64,000 nt of DNA from Struthio camelus (GCF_040807025.1 NC_090942.1:66110911-66174910); one strand, 5' to 3'; counted from the stretch's first letter, positions 39,401 through 51,660 are shown. Made by a program: numbers and translations. Notes: a model not told the origin generated them from the sequence alone.

Positions 39401-40739
39401 ATGCGGTAATGTTATTGGAAAGTGACTTTCATAGCACGTTAGGTAAGAAGCATGCTAATATGCAGCGAAGGAGAGGAGCTAATGTGATGGCGATGTCAGA
39501 TGGTGTTAGCAGTGCAGTGCTGCTCCTGCTGTTTCCAGCTCACTTTACCCTAGTGAAGTGTCAGGGTCTGAGCGTGTTTCTTTAACCACTTCACCTGAAC
39601 AGGGTGTGTGAGGTGAGGAGGGCAGCTCCACCCCAGCCCCTACCACTGGCATCAGAGCAGAGGAGGAAGACCGTTTCCCTATGCCCTTTGGAAAAGTATC
39701 TCAAAACTTGTCCTACTGTGTTCAAGGAGGTGTGAAACTGGACATCACAGGATCAGCCGTAGCTGTTATAAGAACTCCCAGATGGGTGCATAGTAAAGAC
39801 ACTTGTGGATGCTGAGGGAAGGCATAAGGAAGAATTTGGTTTGTTTTCTGCCTTCATCCAGCTCACAACTTTGCGTGATGGATTTGTCTCCGTCCTTCCC
39901 CTCTCTACCTTTTACTTCAGCCATTAAGCAGCCCATATCAGATTTAGTACATCTGAGACTGTATCTCTGACTGTGAGCACAAATAACTAATTAATCATTA
40001 AGCAGTAATTGTTTTCCAGCATAATCCCAGTTACTATAAATATTGTTACAGCTGCATATGTAAAATCTAATGAAGACTGAAACCCTGGGGCCCTGCACAC
40101 CTGGGCTGGGATGAATCTCATTTAACTGCCTCTATTTAAAAGAAGGAATTATGAGCTACTACCCTGACTCTTCCAGGGCTTGTTCCCTGGCTCTCTTCTA
40201 TCAGTATAGACAGAAACACCTGTATCCAAAGAGGACTTCGTCCCATTCAAAAAAGGATCCATTACTAGAGAAAATCCCGTCTCTACATCATCCCTAGAAG
40301 GGTGCTCTACTTTTGGTGCTGACGTACCTTGCCTTTGTTTCTTGCAGTGGCCTCGCAGTTCCTTGCAAACGCCATTGCCTTTTGCTTTTCAGTCCCTTCT
40401 GCTCTGAACTGCGTCTACCCAGGGACTAGCGCATATTTTAACATTTATCTTTTAAAATATCTATTTCTCCCTTTTATAAATAGCTCCCATGTGCAGGGTC
40501 CAAAGTATTAGTGTCATACTTAAGTGTTCATAAAAACATGATTATGCTGTTTCTCTGCTCTAGAGTATGAAACAAGCACACACAGAAGAAAAAAAAAAAC
40601 AATAAGATCATTTGAAAAATTACACCCTAAGCAAATCTTTTAAGCTGCATCTCTTGTCACATAACGGTCTCTTGGGCAAGTTTTGACCACTCTTGCATGG
40701 CTTAAACAAATATGACAGACACTAGACCTGACAGTCACA
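33456..40739. other. Intergenic, no gene seen
   Basis: Unique DNA; AT-rich at 33480-34900, with more GC-rich patches at about 35400-36500 and 37300-38050 that nevertheless hold only chance ORFs (up to 121 codons). TAATTA/ATTAAT homeodomain cores cluster at about 39985-40020. No gene or clear repeat beyond the GAGCCT hexamers. Confidence 0.55.
36291..36314. repeat. GAGCCT hexamer repeat, four units
   Basis: GAGCCT three times then GAGCCG. Short and GC-rich in otherwise AT-rich intergenic DNA. Confidence 0.85.
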
Positions 40740-40985
40740 GTAAACAGGCCGGGAAGAGCCTCAGGAGGTCACATAGTCCATCCTCCTGTGTGTTGGCAGG
40801 TGCAAGGCTCAGCTGGCAGCAGCAAACCTGTCCTGTTGCTGGCAGCATATTGTCCCCAAGAAGCTGCCGATTCTGCTCTTCCCACACCAAAGGGAAAGGC
40901 AATGTGTGGTGGTCTGGTGGGTGAAATATTGTGACCTATCTCCCTTTGACAGAGTAGCCCTCTGTTCCCTATAAAATGCTACGGA
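40740..40985 (-). mobile_element. CR1-family LINE 3' fragment, inverse orientation
   Basis: GGGAAGAGCCTCAGGAGGTCACATAGTCCATCCTCCTG is, on the minus strand, the CR1 3' end block 'gactagatgacctcctgaggtccc'. Further along, GTGGGTGAAATATTGTGACCTATC (about 40917-40940) resembles the inverse of the 'ttcttcaccaggaggg' region. In between the match is poor. A short, degraded copy. Confidence 0.5.
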
Positions 40986-41589
40986 GATTTCCTGATGCTT
41001 CTTTTGGATGGGGTGTCTCTTTGGTGTCCTCTTCTAAAAGCTGCAGGTAAGCCATACAGCCTGTCCCTTGCCTGTGCAAATTTGCAGTGAGGTGTTTGAG
41101 AAGCAGCACTTGGATGGCTTAGATGCCAATATCTATTTGTAGTGCAGTTATATTTAATTTCTGCAGGTGTTGCTCAAGCAGTACCAACCCCAGTGCAGGC
41201 AGGCAAGGCTCTGGCATGAAGCCCTCCCTGCTGCCTGGGGTGTCAGCCAAGCTGTGCTTGGCCGTGGGAATCGTCCGCTCTTAAAACCTAGTAATGTGGT
41301 AAAACAAGGATGGTTGAAGCAGGCTGTAGATCAGTTTGGAGACTGATCTTTTATAAGCACACGCTTGAGAGGCAGTTTCACTACTGAGCTGCACCTGGAC
41401 AGCAGTGCACAGGCGATGTTGTATGCCCAGTGCTCTGCTGTCCACTGCACAAATGGAACAGGTAATGGGCAGCTGAATGAGAGGAAGTTTTTCCTCTTGC
41501 CAAAATCTTGATGAATAGTCAACCTCAGAAGAGTTTTATGGCCTCTTTCCCTCCCCCTAGTCAGACTGGATAAATCAATATATCATTTA

Positions 41590-41850
41590 ATGAAAATATT
41601 TTCATTTTTATATATATTTTTTGTATTTAAGCTTTCTAAAAGAAAGGTCTGTGAACCAAGAAAATGATTTTTTTTTTAAGTAAAGTGTTATCAGAGTCTC
41701 TCAACACAACTTTGATTTTTTTCCTAAAACTTTTCAAAACCAGGCAATCAATTGAAATTGTTCCTTACCCATGAAAAAAAAAAGGACTTAACAAATCAAC
41801 GTTTTTACAGTGGAAAAAAGTTTCACTGGAAAGTTCCCAATCAACTCTGT
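41590..41850. repeat. Possible decayed sauropsid non-autonomous repeat (TTTTC/GAAAA-rich)
   Basis: A/T-homopolymer-rich DNA ending in ACAGTGGAAAAAAGTTTCACTGGAAAGTTCCCAATCAACTCTG, similar in style to old interspersed repeats of reptiles and birds whose ends carry 'tttc(a/g)ctgg.aa.ttcccaa.cagctctg'. Comparable AT-rich, TTTCATTTTGAAA-like sequence is at about 21880-22130, 33500-33700 and 55570-55670. Low certainty. Confidence 0.3.
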
Positions 41851-42780
41851 TATTTTGTACTTGTTTAACTCACGTCCTCTCAGCATGTGAAATCCACCAC
41901 ATAGAAGAGATCCACCCTCCTGCATAAAATTACGATTTTTTTCCCATAGGTATAATGGAAAATGTACCAATTAAAACACTGAAAATTTTTGTTTTCTTTG
42001 TGTTTCCCTGCCTCAGGAAGACAACATAACAAAATCTGGGATTTGATGTCTGTGTTTGAAATGCCATATTTATATCTTCTATAGAACATGCACTATTTTA
42101 ATAAATAAGACTGCATAGAGTGTATTGTGCTCCCGTGCTTATCCCTTGCCTCCTGGCAGGAAAACTGAAGTATAACTTCTTGTTGTAGCACATGCTATTA
42201 TTGGTTGTAGCTTAGCTCTTGCTACCAAAAAGGATGGCCTGCTTTTACAGAGGGAAACACTTGCTCCTTTGGGCTACTGGCACTTCTCTAGAGCAATCAG
42301 TCTTCCCATTTGTACAGGGAGCTGAGCTGTATCTTTTATGCCGGAGAGATTTAATTGCTTTGACCTTGCTCCCTGTTCTTAGCTGGAGTTTCAGCAGGAT
42401 TTGAAAGAAGTTTAGGAGGACTTAGATACCTTGTGTCCATACTCCCAGAAAATGATTTGGTGCAGCTGCCGCCAATAACACTTCCATTTGTGAATATTGC
42501 AGCTGTGCCACATGGATCCAACCAGTCCTGCTCAGCCCTGTTCCTGGGCGTTTTTCAACTGCATGCAAAATAGTAGTAGTAGTTACGGTGGGAGTCAAGG
42601 AAAGCCTTTGGTCTCTAAACTTAAATGAATTAACTTAGGAGTTTTTTTGAGCGTTCCTCCTTCCCTGCTACGTCACTTCACATTTTTAAGCCAAAGGCCT
42701 TGCTTTTATAGTGATTTATTCAGCACCTTTAGCAAGCTGTTAATGAGAGGCTGAAACCTGGAGAGTTAGCTGAAATGCTT

Positions 42781-42978
42781 CAGGGGAAAGAAGGAAGAAA
42801 GGAAGGAAGGAAGCAGAAAAAGAAAGAAAGAAAAAGAAAGAGAGAAAAAAAGAAAGGAAGGAAGGAAAGAGAAAGAGGAGGACTGAAGGAGAGAAGGAGA
42901 ACAGGGAAGGAGGAAGGGAGAGAGGAAAGCAAGGAGAGAGGAAAGAAAGGAAGGAAGGAGGGAAAGAGGGAAGAAATG
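42781..42978. repeat. Polypurine tract (GGAA/GAAA/GAGA)n
   Basis: About 200 bases almost entirely A and G on the plus strand, built from GGAA, AAAG and GGAGA units with few interruptions. The ORFs across it on both strands are low-complexity artefacts. Such tracts can form triplex DNA and are length-variable. Confidence 0.95.
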
Positions 42979-45553
42979 ATTGCGGATAGAAAGAGAGGGA
43001 TATTTTGGTCTATTTCTCTGAAGTCTTTCTTCCAAGTTTTATTATTCCCCCTGGTTCTGTGAGCTGGTGGAAACGAAAGCTGGCAAGCTCCACTGAGGAG
43101 AAGGCGGCAAAGTCCATTTCCTGGCACAGCCAAGTAGGTTCCCATGTCTAGACAGTGCGTACAATGGTTGGCAAAGGGCCAGAAATAGACTTAATGGATT
43201 TACAAAATAGCATTTCTCTGCATTGATTTTCTCAGGGTGTTTCCAGAACACAGTGAAAAGTAGGTAGTTATACTGCACAACGTTTTTTGTTAGTAAAAGG
43301 CCTCAGAGAGAAGCACTTAATAAAGATAATTCCGATTTGGGTAACATTATCTCAAGTTCTCCTCTTTCAAGGGGGAGGGAGCAGGAGGAAGCCAATAGAT
43401 CTTACATTAAGTTTAAATATCACTGTCTGTATATGGGGGGTCAGGTGGCGATATTCATTTTGTTTAAGGGTAATTCTTCACTTCTAAAAGGTAACCTTGT
43501 TCATAACCCAGCGATGAAATGATGAGGGAGGAGTGAGTAATCCTAAGGCAGGAGGATGAAGAGTTTGGCACCAGCCACATCCCTTTTCCCCTGTGTGGGA
43601 CAAATTCAGGCTGCAGATTTTTTTTAAATCCATGTGGTCAGTGAAATACTGCTGTGTGTCTTCTGGGAGGACAAAAGAGGACAGAATTTGTCTTTTTCTG
43701 AAAGCAATATATATACACTCTGTGCCTGAAAAGCTTACCCATAGTGCCCTGGATTTCTGGTGCTCTTAGCTGGAACATTTCTGTAATTTTAAGTGAATTT
43801 AAAGCCTGTATACAGATTTTAAGAAGCCCTACATACTGGTAAAAGGTTTTTTTGGACCCTGCTTCCCAAAATAGATAGAACAGAGGCTGGTTAAGTCTTG
43901 GCATGCCATGCTGTATTTCAGTTAGGACTGGCAACCCCACCCGTTTGGAAGTTAACCCTCATATTTGTGGAAACCTCTACCATGTGTCAGAACAGTCACC
44001 CTCGGCACCTCGAGACCCTCCTGCAGCCACGTGTTGGCAATTCTAGGACGTTACAGTGTGTGGGGGGGAATTATTTGGACCATAGTAGTGTACTGGAAAT
44101 TAAAGTCAGGCATATGGTTCTGTAATGGGATAGTTAGCGTACTGGAGTCTGAAACCAGTAATCTGTGCTTTGGAGAGAAGAGATGGTTCAGAAAATGTGG
44201 CCTGGGAAAACAGAGTTCAGGTACCGATTTTTCTCTCTATTTTGACCTTGACAAGACCTTCAGAATCCAACTGTAACAGAGATGTAATAGTATTTTCTCA
44301 CCTCACAGCACTATCAGTAGAGTATACGCTTTGCAGAATGCAAGGGACTTAAATAGAGGGCAAGCAAAGGAATATATTCACATAGATAAATTTATGCAGT
44401 TGTTTTGGGTAAAAGGTAGGTTGAAAAGAGACTTTTCTGGCTGTCATTGTGCAAAGCTCAGGAACTAAAAGGTGAGGAAACGGTGAAAGGTAAGGAGGTA
44501 AGGTTGAACAGAAGAAACAGCAGAATGAATGGCAATAGCGGACAATCTTGCATGGAGATGGTAAAGATAGATATAAAATCCTGGAAAAGTGGAAGCAGTA
44601 AAACTCATCGAACATTGACAAAGGATAAGATTTGAGAAGAGGAAGTCAATCACAGACCATTTTATTAAAATTACTTTTTTTTCTGAAGCAACTGGGCTGA
44701 TATCCTTTTCTGTAGCAAAGCTGTTATTCTCTGAAGAATCTTCACAGAGTTAGTGTATCCATTATACCCAGCATACACTGGATTTATGACACTAAAATCA
44801 CTTGTCAAAGTGACAGACTGACTTTGTGCACCAAAAGCCAGGTTTACCTGGGCAGAGATGGTCCCCAGCAGCTACCACTGGTGCCCCATACTGCCTCTAA
44901 ACCCTATCTGATCCTGAGGCAGGAATGGCACAGTATCCTCTAATCCTGAGGAGCTGAACATACGCAGCTCATATGTTTTATCCTTCCTGCCACATGCTTT
45001 CTATATCTGCTGTGCAGCTAGGTTTAGATTGATAAAGCAAAGGGAACTCATAAAATATGTTCGATTGCTAGGGGGTGACATCTTACCCCCACAATTAACT
45101 AAAAATCTCTTTTGCTTTGATGTACCAGGATGGCTACAAAAGAGTATTACCAACTCCGTTCCGACACTGTTAGATGACAGAAATATATGGAGGAATGTCC
45201 CTATTGGAGACCTGTGTTACAATAATGAAGGGATCCTGCAGTTAAAGGTGAAAAATTTCTGAGGGAAATAAGAGTCACCAGAGAGGTGAACTGAAGGGAG
45301 AACGGAGAAGTGGACAAGACAAGGACGAGTAGCGTGGCATTTTAGACCTCTCTTGAGCTTCATGTTTACCAAGAAGTTGAGAGGAAAATAAAGTTTGACT
45401 TTTTTTCTCTTAATGACTACAGGTAGTCTCACAGCCCTGTAGTTGCTGTAGGGTAGCTATTTTCATCTACCTACTCTGCCAGTTTCACATTCCACAGGGT
45501 AGTTCACTCAGTAAAAGGAAAAAATAAACAGAGATACCACATACAAAAACATT

Positions 45554-45559
45554 TTTATT
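45554..45559 (-). terminator. CHRM2: Candidate distal poly(A) signal of CHRM2 (AATAAA)
   Basis: On the minus strand AATAAA is followed, over the next 40-50 bases, by a U/GU-rich stretch (TGTTTTTGTATGTGG and then a T-rich run near 45525-45510). This is the arrangement of a functional cleavage and polyadenylation site, with cleavage expected near 45530-45545. Assignment to CHRM2 rests on strand, and on there being no other minus-strand gene in between. Confidence 0.5.
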
Positions 45560-45854
45560 GTTATTATAATTTGCGGTTTAATGCAATGCTTTAACTAGGA
45601 ATACAACTCAGCAGAAGTACATACATAGATATTGCATGTAATTTTAGTTGTGTCTTGAAGATATTTCAAACCCTCATTATCTCAGTCCTTCATGAATTGT
45701 TTTGGTGAAGCACCTTCCTCCTTCCTCCTGCATAACATGTTCAAAAGTTGCTGAACAACACAGACCTTTTTTCTCCAAATGGAGCACAACACTACATCCA
45801 GATTCCCAGTTAATAGGACTTTATCAAACTTTGCTTTAACTGTATGAATGCTGT

Positions 45855-45914
45855 GTATAATATGTATATATCTATACAGTATATATAAATATATATCTAT
45901 AATGTATATATAAT
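45855..45914. repeat. TA-rich repeat in the probable CHRM2 3' UTR
   Basis: GTATATATCTATACAG and TATATAAATATATATC-type units; AU-rich in the transcript, about 300 bases before the distal poly(A) signal. Confidence 0.8.
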
Positions 45915-47438
45915 CAGGTGAGTCAGCTTTACATAGCCAACCATAAACTTGTGCTTATCTTATTTATATGAGATCAAATGTACGGCATCAAGAATTTGAC
46001 CAGTCCTCGACTTGTAAGATCCTCTGTTTCCCGTCTGGTCATATTGTAATATGATTTTGGATATCATTCACACGTAATTGCATTCCCTTTTTCCTTACAG
46101 TAGCTTTTTTTTTTTGAAGAAAAGAATGCAATTGTTTTTATATAAATGAATAACAGGTTTTACATACCTTTAAGTTAAAAAAAGTCTCAAGAAGAGATGA
46201 GGTCCTTCCTCGTGGATACAGCTTGAAGAGTAATTGGACATTCATTGTAGATATATTTACATTATAATCTTATCTGGATAGTATTACACATAAGGTATTA
46301 TTTCTGTACACAGTCAGGATATGCTGTTGGTCATGTTAAAACAGACTGTCTAAAGGTATTTACAAACTGCTAGTCTCTAACTTACCAGCCACCTCCTCAA
46401 AGTGGCACCAGAATTAAGGGATAAGGTATAAGAAGGTCTGTTTTTTTGGCAGCCATGGCCTTCTCTCACTCAGCATTATTATCGTTATTACTACACCACT
46501 ACGACTGCAATGTGCTTTGGAAAAGGGTTGTCTTTGGGTGCAGGAACAGAGCCACCGGCACAGGCTGAATTTCTTCCCACTCCATAGCCTGGATAAGCCC
46601 GGAGAAGTCGAAAAGAAACCCAGCCACGACCTGCCTGTCCCTTTGCAGGCTGGGGCCCGCCAGGCTGTGCTTTCTTCAGGGCTGGCGGGTGAAAGAGTCT
46701 TGAGTGAATATTAAACACCCAGAGAAATGCCTCCCTTCTGAGGGCCACTTGGACATACACTGTGACCATCCTGCATCAAATACCACCGATACCCGGTCAG
46801 AGCACTTTGGGGCATCTAAAGGAATTGAGTTGCTATGTGCTTCTTTGCAAGTATTGTCTGAAAAAGAAAAAGTAACTCGCTATAAAAAGATGAAAAGAGT
46901 AGCTGTCCGATGCCACTTTTCAGATTATCCACAGTTTCGGAGGGGTAAAACACGCTGGAATTTGTCTCCTGTTATTCAGTTAATGCTGTAATGAAATGCA
47001 AATAACAAATCTATCAACTATCCTGAAAGACGAGGCTGGGAGGCCTGGTATACGGCACACTAGTGTAACATACTAGTTCTATAATGTAGAAAAGAAGATT
47101 ATAGCAAAAGAAGGGAAGTAAAAATAGAGGAGAAATAATTGCACTGGTTGTGGTAAATGATTCATGTTCAGCTCAGCCTGGCTATAATTACATTCTTCAG
47201 CTTGGTTTCTCAGTGAATGCTCTGCTAGTAAGCTTTGGAATAAGAGGGAACTCGAGGGAATGGAAGGCTGCCTGACCTTTGCATGAGGTATAAAATAAAT
47301 CTGTGCGTTTTGCTGTGTGGTACTCCACCGCAAGAATATTCACTCTTTGCCATTATCTACTGTTGTTTCTTGTTTGGAGATGGCTTATTTAAAATTGGGG
47401 AGGGAAGCAAATTGCTTTGGCTTTGTTTCACGTGAGGA

Positions 47439-47462
47439 TTTTTTTTTTTTTTTTTTTTTTTT
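47439..47462. repeat. T24 homopolymer (A24 on the CHRM2 transcript strand)
   Basis: An uninterrupted run of 24 T on the plus strand. If the long CHRM2 3' UTR is real, this is an internal oligo(A) run of the mRNA. Confidence 0.95.
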
Positions 47463-48436
47463 GCTTAAAATCCATGCAGAAAGGATTTATGAGACTTCTC
47501 ACTTCACAGAGAGGTTTTGACTTCCGTGGGGATGATTTGCATGTTAGCGAAGGCAATATTTTTGGTGAGGTTAAAGTGTTCAAATACCAGCACTCATGAT
47601 GCCTGAAAGGCAAGACAAACTGCACACCTGTCACTAAAACACAGGCAACAGATACTTATTAAAGCAAGGCAAAAAGAAAGCGTTTTATCAAAGACACTGA
47701 CAAAAGAGGAAAGGCAGGGAGAGAAACAAGAAAGAAAGCCAAGACAAATTAAGGGCCATCTACTAACTTCCTTCAGGGAAAGATTTTCTATAATTTAAAA
47801 AAGAAAAGATTCTTAGAAATCTAGAGCTCTTCATGATATACAGGAACAATAAATGCGTTATTATATAGAAATCGTGTTCCTAGCAAGTGTCTCTAGACAT
47901 GTGGCATAAAACCACATCTATAGACCCAAAGGGGGAAAGAAATGCTTGTCTCTTTTCAGCTTCTTGTTTTCTACCATTTGCACTACTGTCACCTGTGTGT
48001 ACAGAGCCATCTAAGAGGAGATCTTTAAAAATATCAAAGCCTGTTAGACTCCAGACTCACTACCTGCCAGCAAGCCCAACAGCAGAGGAGACGCAGGGAC
48101 ATGTTCAGCTCTAGCAGGAGGTGAAACAGCAGCAAAGGTCCTTTCCCTCTGTGCCCAGCTGACGATTTCCCCCCATCGCAGCTGGGATGCCCATGAAGCA
48201 CCATTTCCTGGCTGCCCGGTGGGGTTGCACGGGCTGCAGGGCTGCTCGCACCCCAGCCACCCTGGGGTCCACCCCATGCCTCCTCTGTCAATGCGTTTTC
48301 CTCCATGAGCAAAACATGAAACAGACAGTTGATAGATTTAGCGGTTACTTTTGTCCTTGTCAGGCTTTGTGGATGCCAAGCAACTGCTCCTGGGGGTCCA
48401 TCTGAACACTCCAGTTCCCATGAGCCATTGTGAGGC

Positions 48437-48470
48437 AAAAAAAAGAAAAAAAAAAGAAAAAAAAAAGAAA
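48437..48470. repeat. A-rich (A8-11 G)n tract
   Basis: Runs of 8 to 10 A separated by single G on the plus strand. Uridine-rich in the CHRM2 transcript. Confidence 0.93.
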
Positions 48471-48614
48471 TCTGGATTATACTGATGTATTTTTTAGCTT
48501 TGGACTGTTTTTCATCAGGCAATGTTTGGACTCTGTGATATCTCCAAAGGGACCCTCATGATTCCTAATAAATCAGGAGAAAATCCTGGACAGAAAGCTG
48601 ACAGATATTTTCCT

Positions 48615-48675
48615 TAGAAAATGTGTACTCACTAGAAATATGTGTACTCACTAGAGTAGAAATATATGTACTCAC
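48615..48675. repeat. Three-copy tandem repeat (about 19/19/24 bp)
   Basis: Unit TAGAAATATGTGTACTCAC occurs at 48615-48632, 48633-48651 and 48652-48675, the last with a 5-base expansion (TAGAG), followed by a partial fourth start. It lies in the probable CHRM2 3' UTR. Confidence 0.88.
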
Positions 48676-48720
48676 TAGAAAACAGATTTCTCGATATTAC
48701 TTCGGCTGACAATTGTTATA

Positions 48721-48757
48721 TCTCTTTTTCTTTTTCTTTTTCTTTTTCTTTTTTTTT
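48721..48757. repeat. (CTTTTT)n repeat
   Basis: About five hexamer units followed by a T run; reads as AAAAAG repeats on the CHRM2 strand. Confidence 0.93.
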
Positions 48758-48871
48758 AACCACAAATGACTTTAATACTCACAGAAGGTGCCAGTCAGAT
48801 TGACACATCTGCAGGCTGTTGTGCTCTTTGTAGAGAAGGAAGGTAGGGATGGCCTGTGACAGTACAAGTCA

Positions 48872-48882
48872 CCCCCCCCCCC
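48872..48882. repeat. C11 homopolymer
   Basis: Eleven consecutive C followed by ACAC, inside the probable CHRM2 3' UTR, so a G11 run on the transcript strand, able to contribute to a G-quadruplex. Confidence 0.9.
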
Positions 48883-50439
48883 ACACGGCTGTCAGCATGA
48901 CAGATCCTGCTGTAGCTGGGCTACTGTAAAGGGTAAAGCCTCTTCAGTTTTAAGGATTAATGAAGAAGAAGAAAGGGGAAGGCAAGACGTGCTCTCTGCA
49001 GTTTCTTTTTGGTTTGTTTTGCATTCAGGAATTACCTGTACAGTTTGCTCAATTTGTGTGGGACATGACAACTGCCAGCCCGGCAAAGAAGGTGGAAGTG
49101 CAACCGGGATCCTTTCGCCAGCCAGGGTGTGAAGCGGCCGAGGGGTGGCTTCGAGGGGCGAGGGGGTGACAGCAGGGAGCACAGCGGAGAGCAGGCGTAA
49201 TTGCAGCCTGTAGCCTACGCTTCTCAACCTGTGTATGTGTCCTTAGCTGTCAGAGGAATTAGCAATTTATGAATGAGTGCTAGCTTCAAAGGTCAGACTA
49301 AAACATTTGCACACCTCCTGGAAAACCAAAGTTAAAAGATGGCTTATAAGACTAAATAAACCAGTCTTTCCCGCTTTGTGAATCTGTACCTCTACTGAAA
49401 GAAAGGAGCAGCTGGGTTTCTTTTAGAAAACTTTTCTAAAGAAATAAGATACAGAAAATGAACAGATTTCATCTTATCTTTGATTTTTATCTGGATTTTC
49501 AGCACTTTAGGAGAATAAATGATATAGCAACGATCATATAAGTCTTTCCCTTGAGCTCTCAACATATGCCTAGGGAATGTAGTTTTGAAAGACATGCAGC
49601 ACTTAGTTTTGCAAGCCTTATCATTGAGTAATTCTTCCTTTCATGCAGGGAGATGAAACTTGTGATAGTAAATATGCTTCAAGGTGAGTAAGAGTTGCAA
49701 AATTAGATCCTTGGCTGCATGGAGACACTTAGATATATTGGGATGAAATCACTAAAGGTTTAAATCAATGAATGCATATTAAGACATATTAATCCCCGGT
49801 TTAATGTGATCTTAATTTACTGCAGTTTAATCCTCCTCATTTTCCCTTTCTGCCAGGAACTTTTACCTTGAAACATGAAAACTGTCATATTGACAAAATT
49901 CTTTGACACTCAGTTCCAATAAGCTTCTAAAAAGGTAAAACTTACATATGAAAGATTAATTTCCTCATAATCCAAAAGGTTGCTACTTTGCAGTGTGTTT
50001 TGGAAGACTCTGATATGGTAGTATGAAATAATAGGACGATCTGGTGTTCCTTTTGGTTGGCAGCTTTCACTCCAGAAGACAGTCCCTCGGGAGACTATCA
50101 ATGCAGCAAGCTACTTTTTGGATAACAAAATCCACAGGTGCACTTTCATTAATGCCTGGAAGTTAAGAGTGGCTAAGTAGGAGGTAACTGCAATATTCAA
50201 AACTCACAGATGGTAGCTGTTTTCAGTAATCTGATACACTTTGTCCGATCCACACAGTGCTCAGTTGTGCTACAGTAAATATAAAATACTGAAATAGTAA
50301 ATTCTTCACCAGGCAGAAAGAATCTAAATTTGAGCTGGTGCAGAGTAGTGGATAATATCTGGAAGTTAACTCCCAGTGGTCCCCATCCAGGCTATTTCAG
50401 TATCTGGTTTTGTATAATGACTGTTTTCCCCCTTGCCCT

Positions 50440-50445
50440 TTTATT
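50440..50445 (-). terminator. CHRM2: Candidate intermediate poly(A) signal of CHRM2 (AATAAA)
   Basis: AATAAA on the minus strand about 1.28 kb after the stop codon. The following bases are G-rich and then mixed, giving a weaker downstream element than at the distal site. Could serve alternative polyadenylation. Confidence 0.25.
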
Positions 50446-51660
50446 ACTATTATCCCTTGGCATGCAGTGAAAATATTGCTCCCAGCTGGCACAAAGCAAC
50501 CTAGCCAATATCTTTTCCAAAAAGCAAACATCTTGTCCAGAGTGTGCCTAGGACGGACACTGTTTTTGTGCTAGGAGCTTAGGCAGAGCTGGTCCCATGT
50601 GGGTACATCAGCCCCCGTTATTCTCTTCCCCTGCCTCAATAAATGAGTACGAATCATCTTTTGACTGGACAAAAACGTAGTTATGTAGTATTAACTCTTC
50701 AGTCTGTGGTGCCTCAGCATATTTCTTCACCTGCCCATCCAAAGTTAGAAGGAGGTAACCTCCTAGTAATTTCCTAGTAATAACCTGTGATTTCTAGTCC
50801 TCAGCTGAGGCCCTTAATCTGGACATTGTGGTGGCTGACTTGATGAGACCTTCAAATTTATGCCGTCTTTTGATATTCAGTTTTTGTGCCCTGGATGAGT
50901 AAGGTACAGAAAAGAAGAAAAGGCTGATGGAGGAAAAGACAAATCAATGGGGGGATGTTAAATAAAAGAAAAAGTACACAAAATTATCTGAAAGCCTTTG
51001 GCCTACACGGATGCTGAAACAGTCTTAGGGTGTAACAACCTGGAAAAGACTGCCTTTTCCACTTTTATCCTGACTCAAGGAAAGAACTGGCAGACTTTGA
51101 ATAACAAACAGGTTGGCAATGGTTACACATTGGGTGGAAATACACTTTCAGAACCGATGCAGTTTTGGAAAGGGTAGTGTCATAAACGTCATAAAATGAT
51201 TATCACCACAATTTGCCTAACATTAAGGTTCTTACATGAGTAACACATTAATTTAGTCAACTTTGAGTTTTGGAAACCTTCTACTATAATTCATTTGGAC
51301 TATGCAAAGTCCTTCTAAACCCTATGCCTCTTCCACATTATTATTTTTAAAATTACCTTACACTTCCCCCTGCCCCCCACCCAGATGAAGATATATTAAA
51401 TAGATGTAGGAAAAAAATAGATATAGACTCTAAAGCCCTTCTGTAGAATACTCTCAGAAAGCAAGGAACTGTGCCTCCAGTCCACATACTTGAATAACTC
51501 CTCGTATCATCCCCACGTCCTCAAGATTGATTGACAATAATTAAAAAATAGTTTTAAGTGTAGTTCTCAGGGAGGGAGCTGATGCCCCATGTCAGTATTT
51601 CCACTAACCTCCTGGACTGCATGTTCCATAGTAGAGCATAAAGTGCTATGGCATTGTTTT

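Larger units (their letters stand above)
40986..45534. other. Intergenic downstream of the CHRM2 poly(A) site, no gene seen
   Basis: Contains the decayed AT-rich repeat (41590-41850) and the polypurine tract (42781-42978). No PTN or other exon recognised although mammalian gene order puts PTN on this side of CHRM2. Confidence 0.55.

Noticed and set aside
42766..43145. Lys/Arg/Glu-rich and Ser/Leu/Phe-rich ORFs across the purine tract
   Set aside because: Direct translations of the (GGAA)n simple repeat on either strand.
48034..48522. 162-codon minus-strand ORF
   Set aside because: Includes a Phe run from the A-rich tract at 48437-48470, no recognisable domain, and lies inside the probable CHRM2 3' UTR. 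Nothing suggests translation.
50295..50325. AAATTCTTCACCAGGCAG as a CR1 fragment
   Set aside because: The short match to the CR1 'ttcttcaccagga' motif is not supported by flanking homology.
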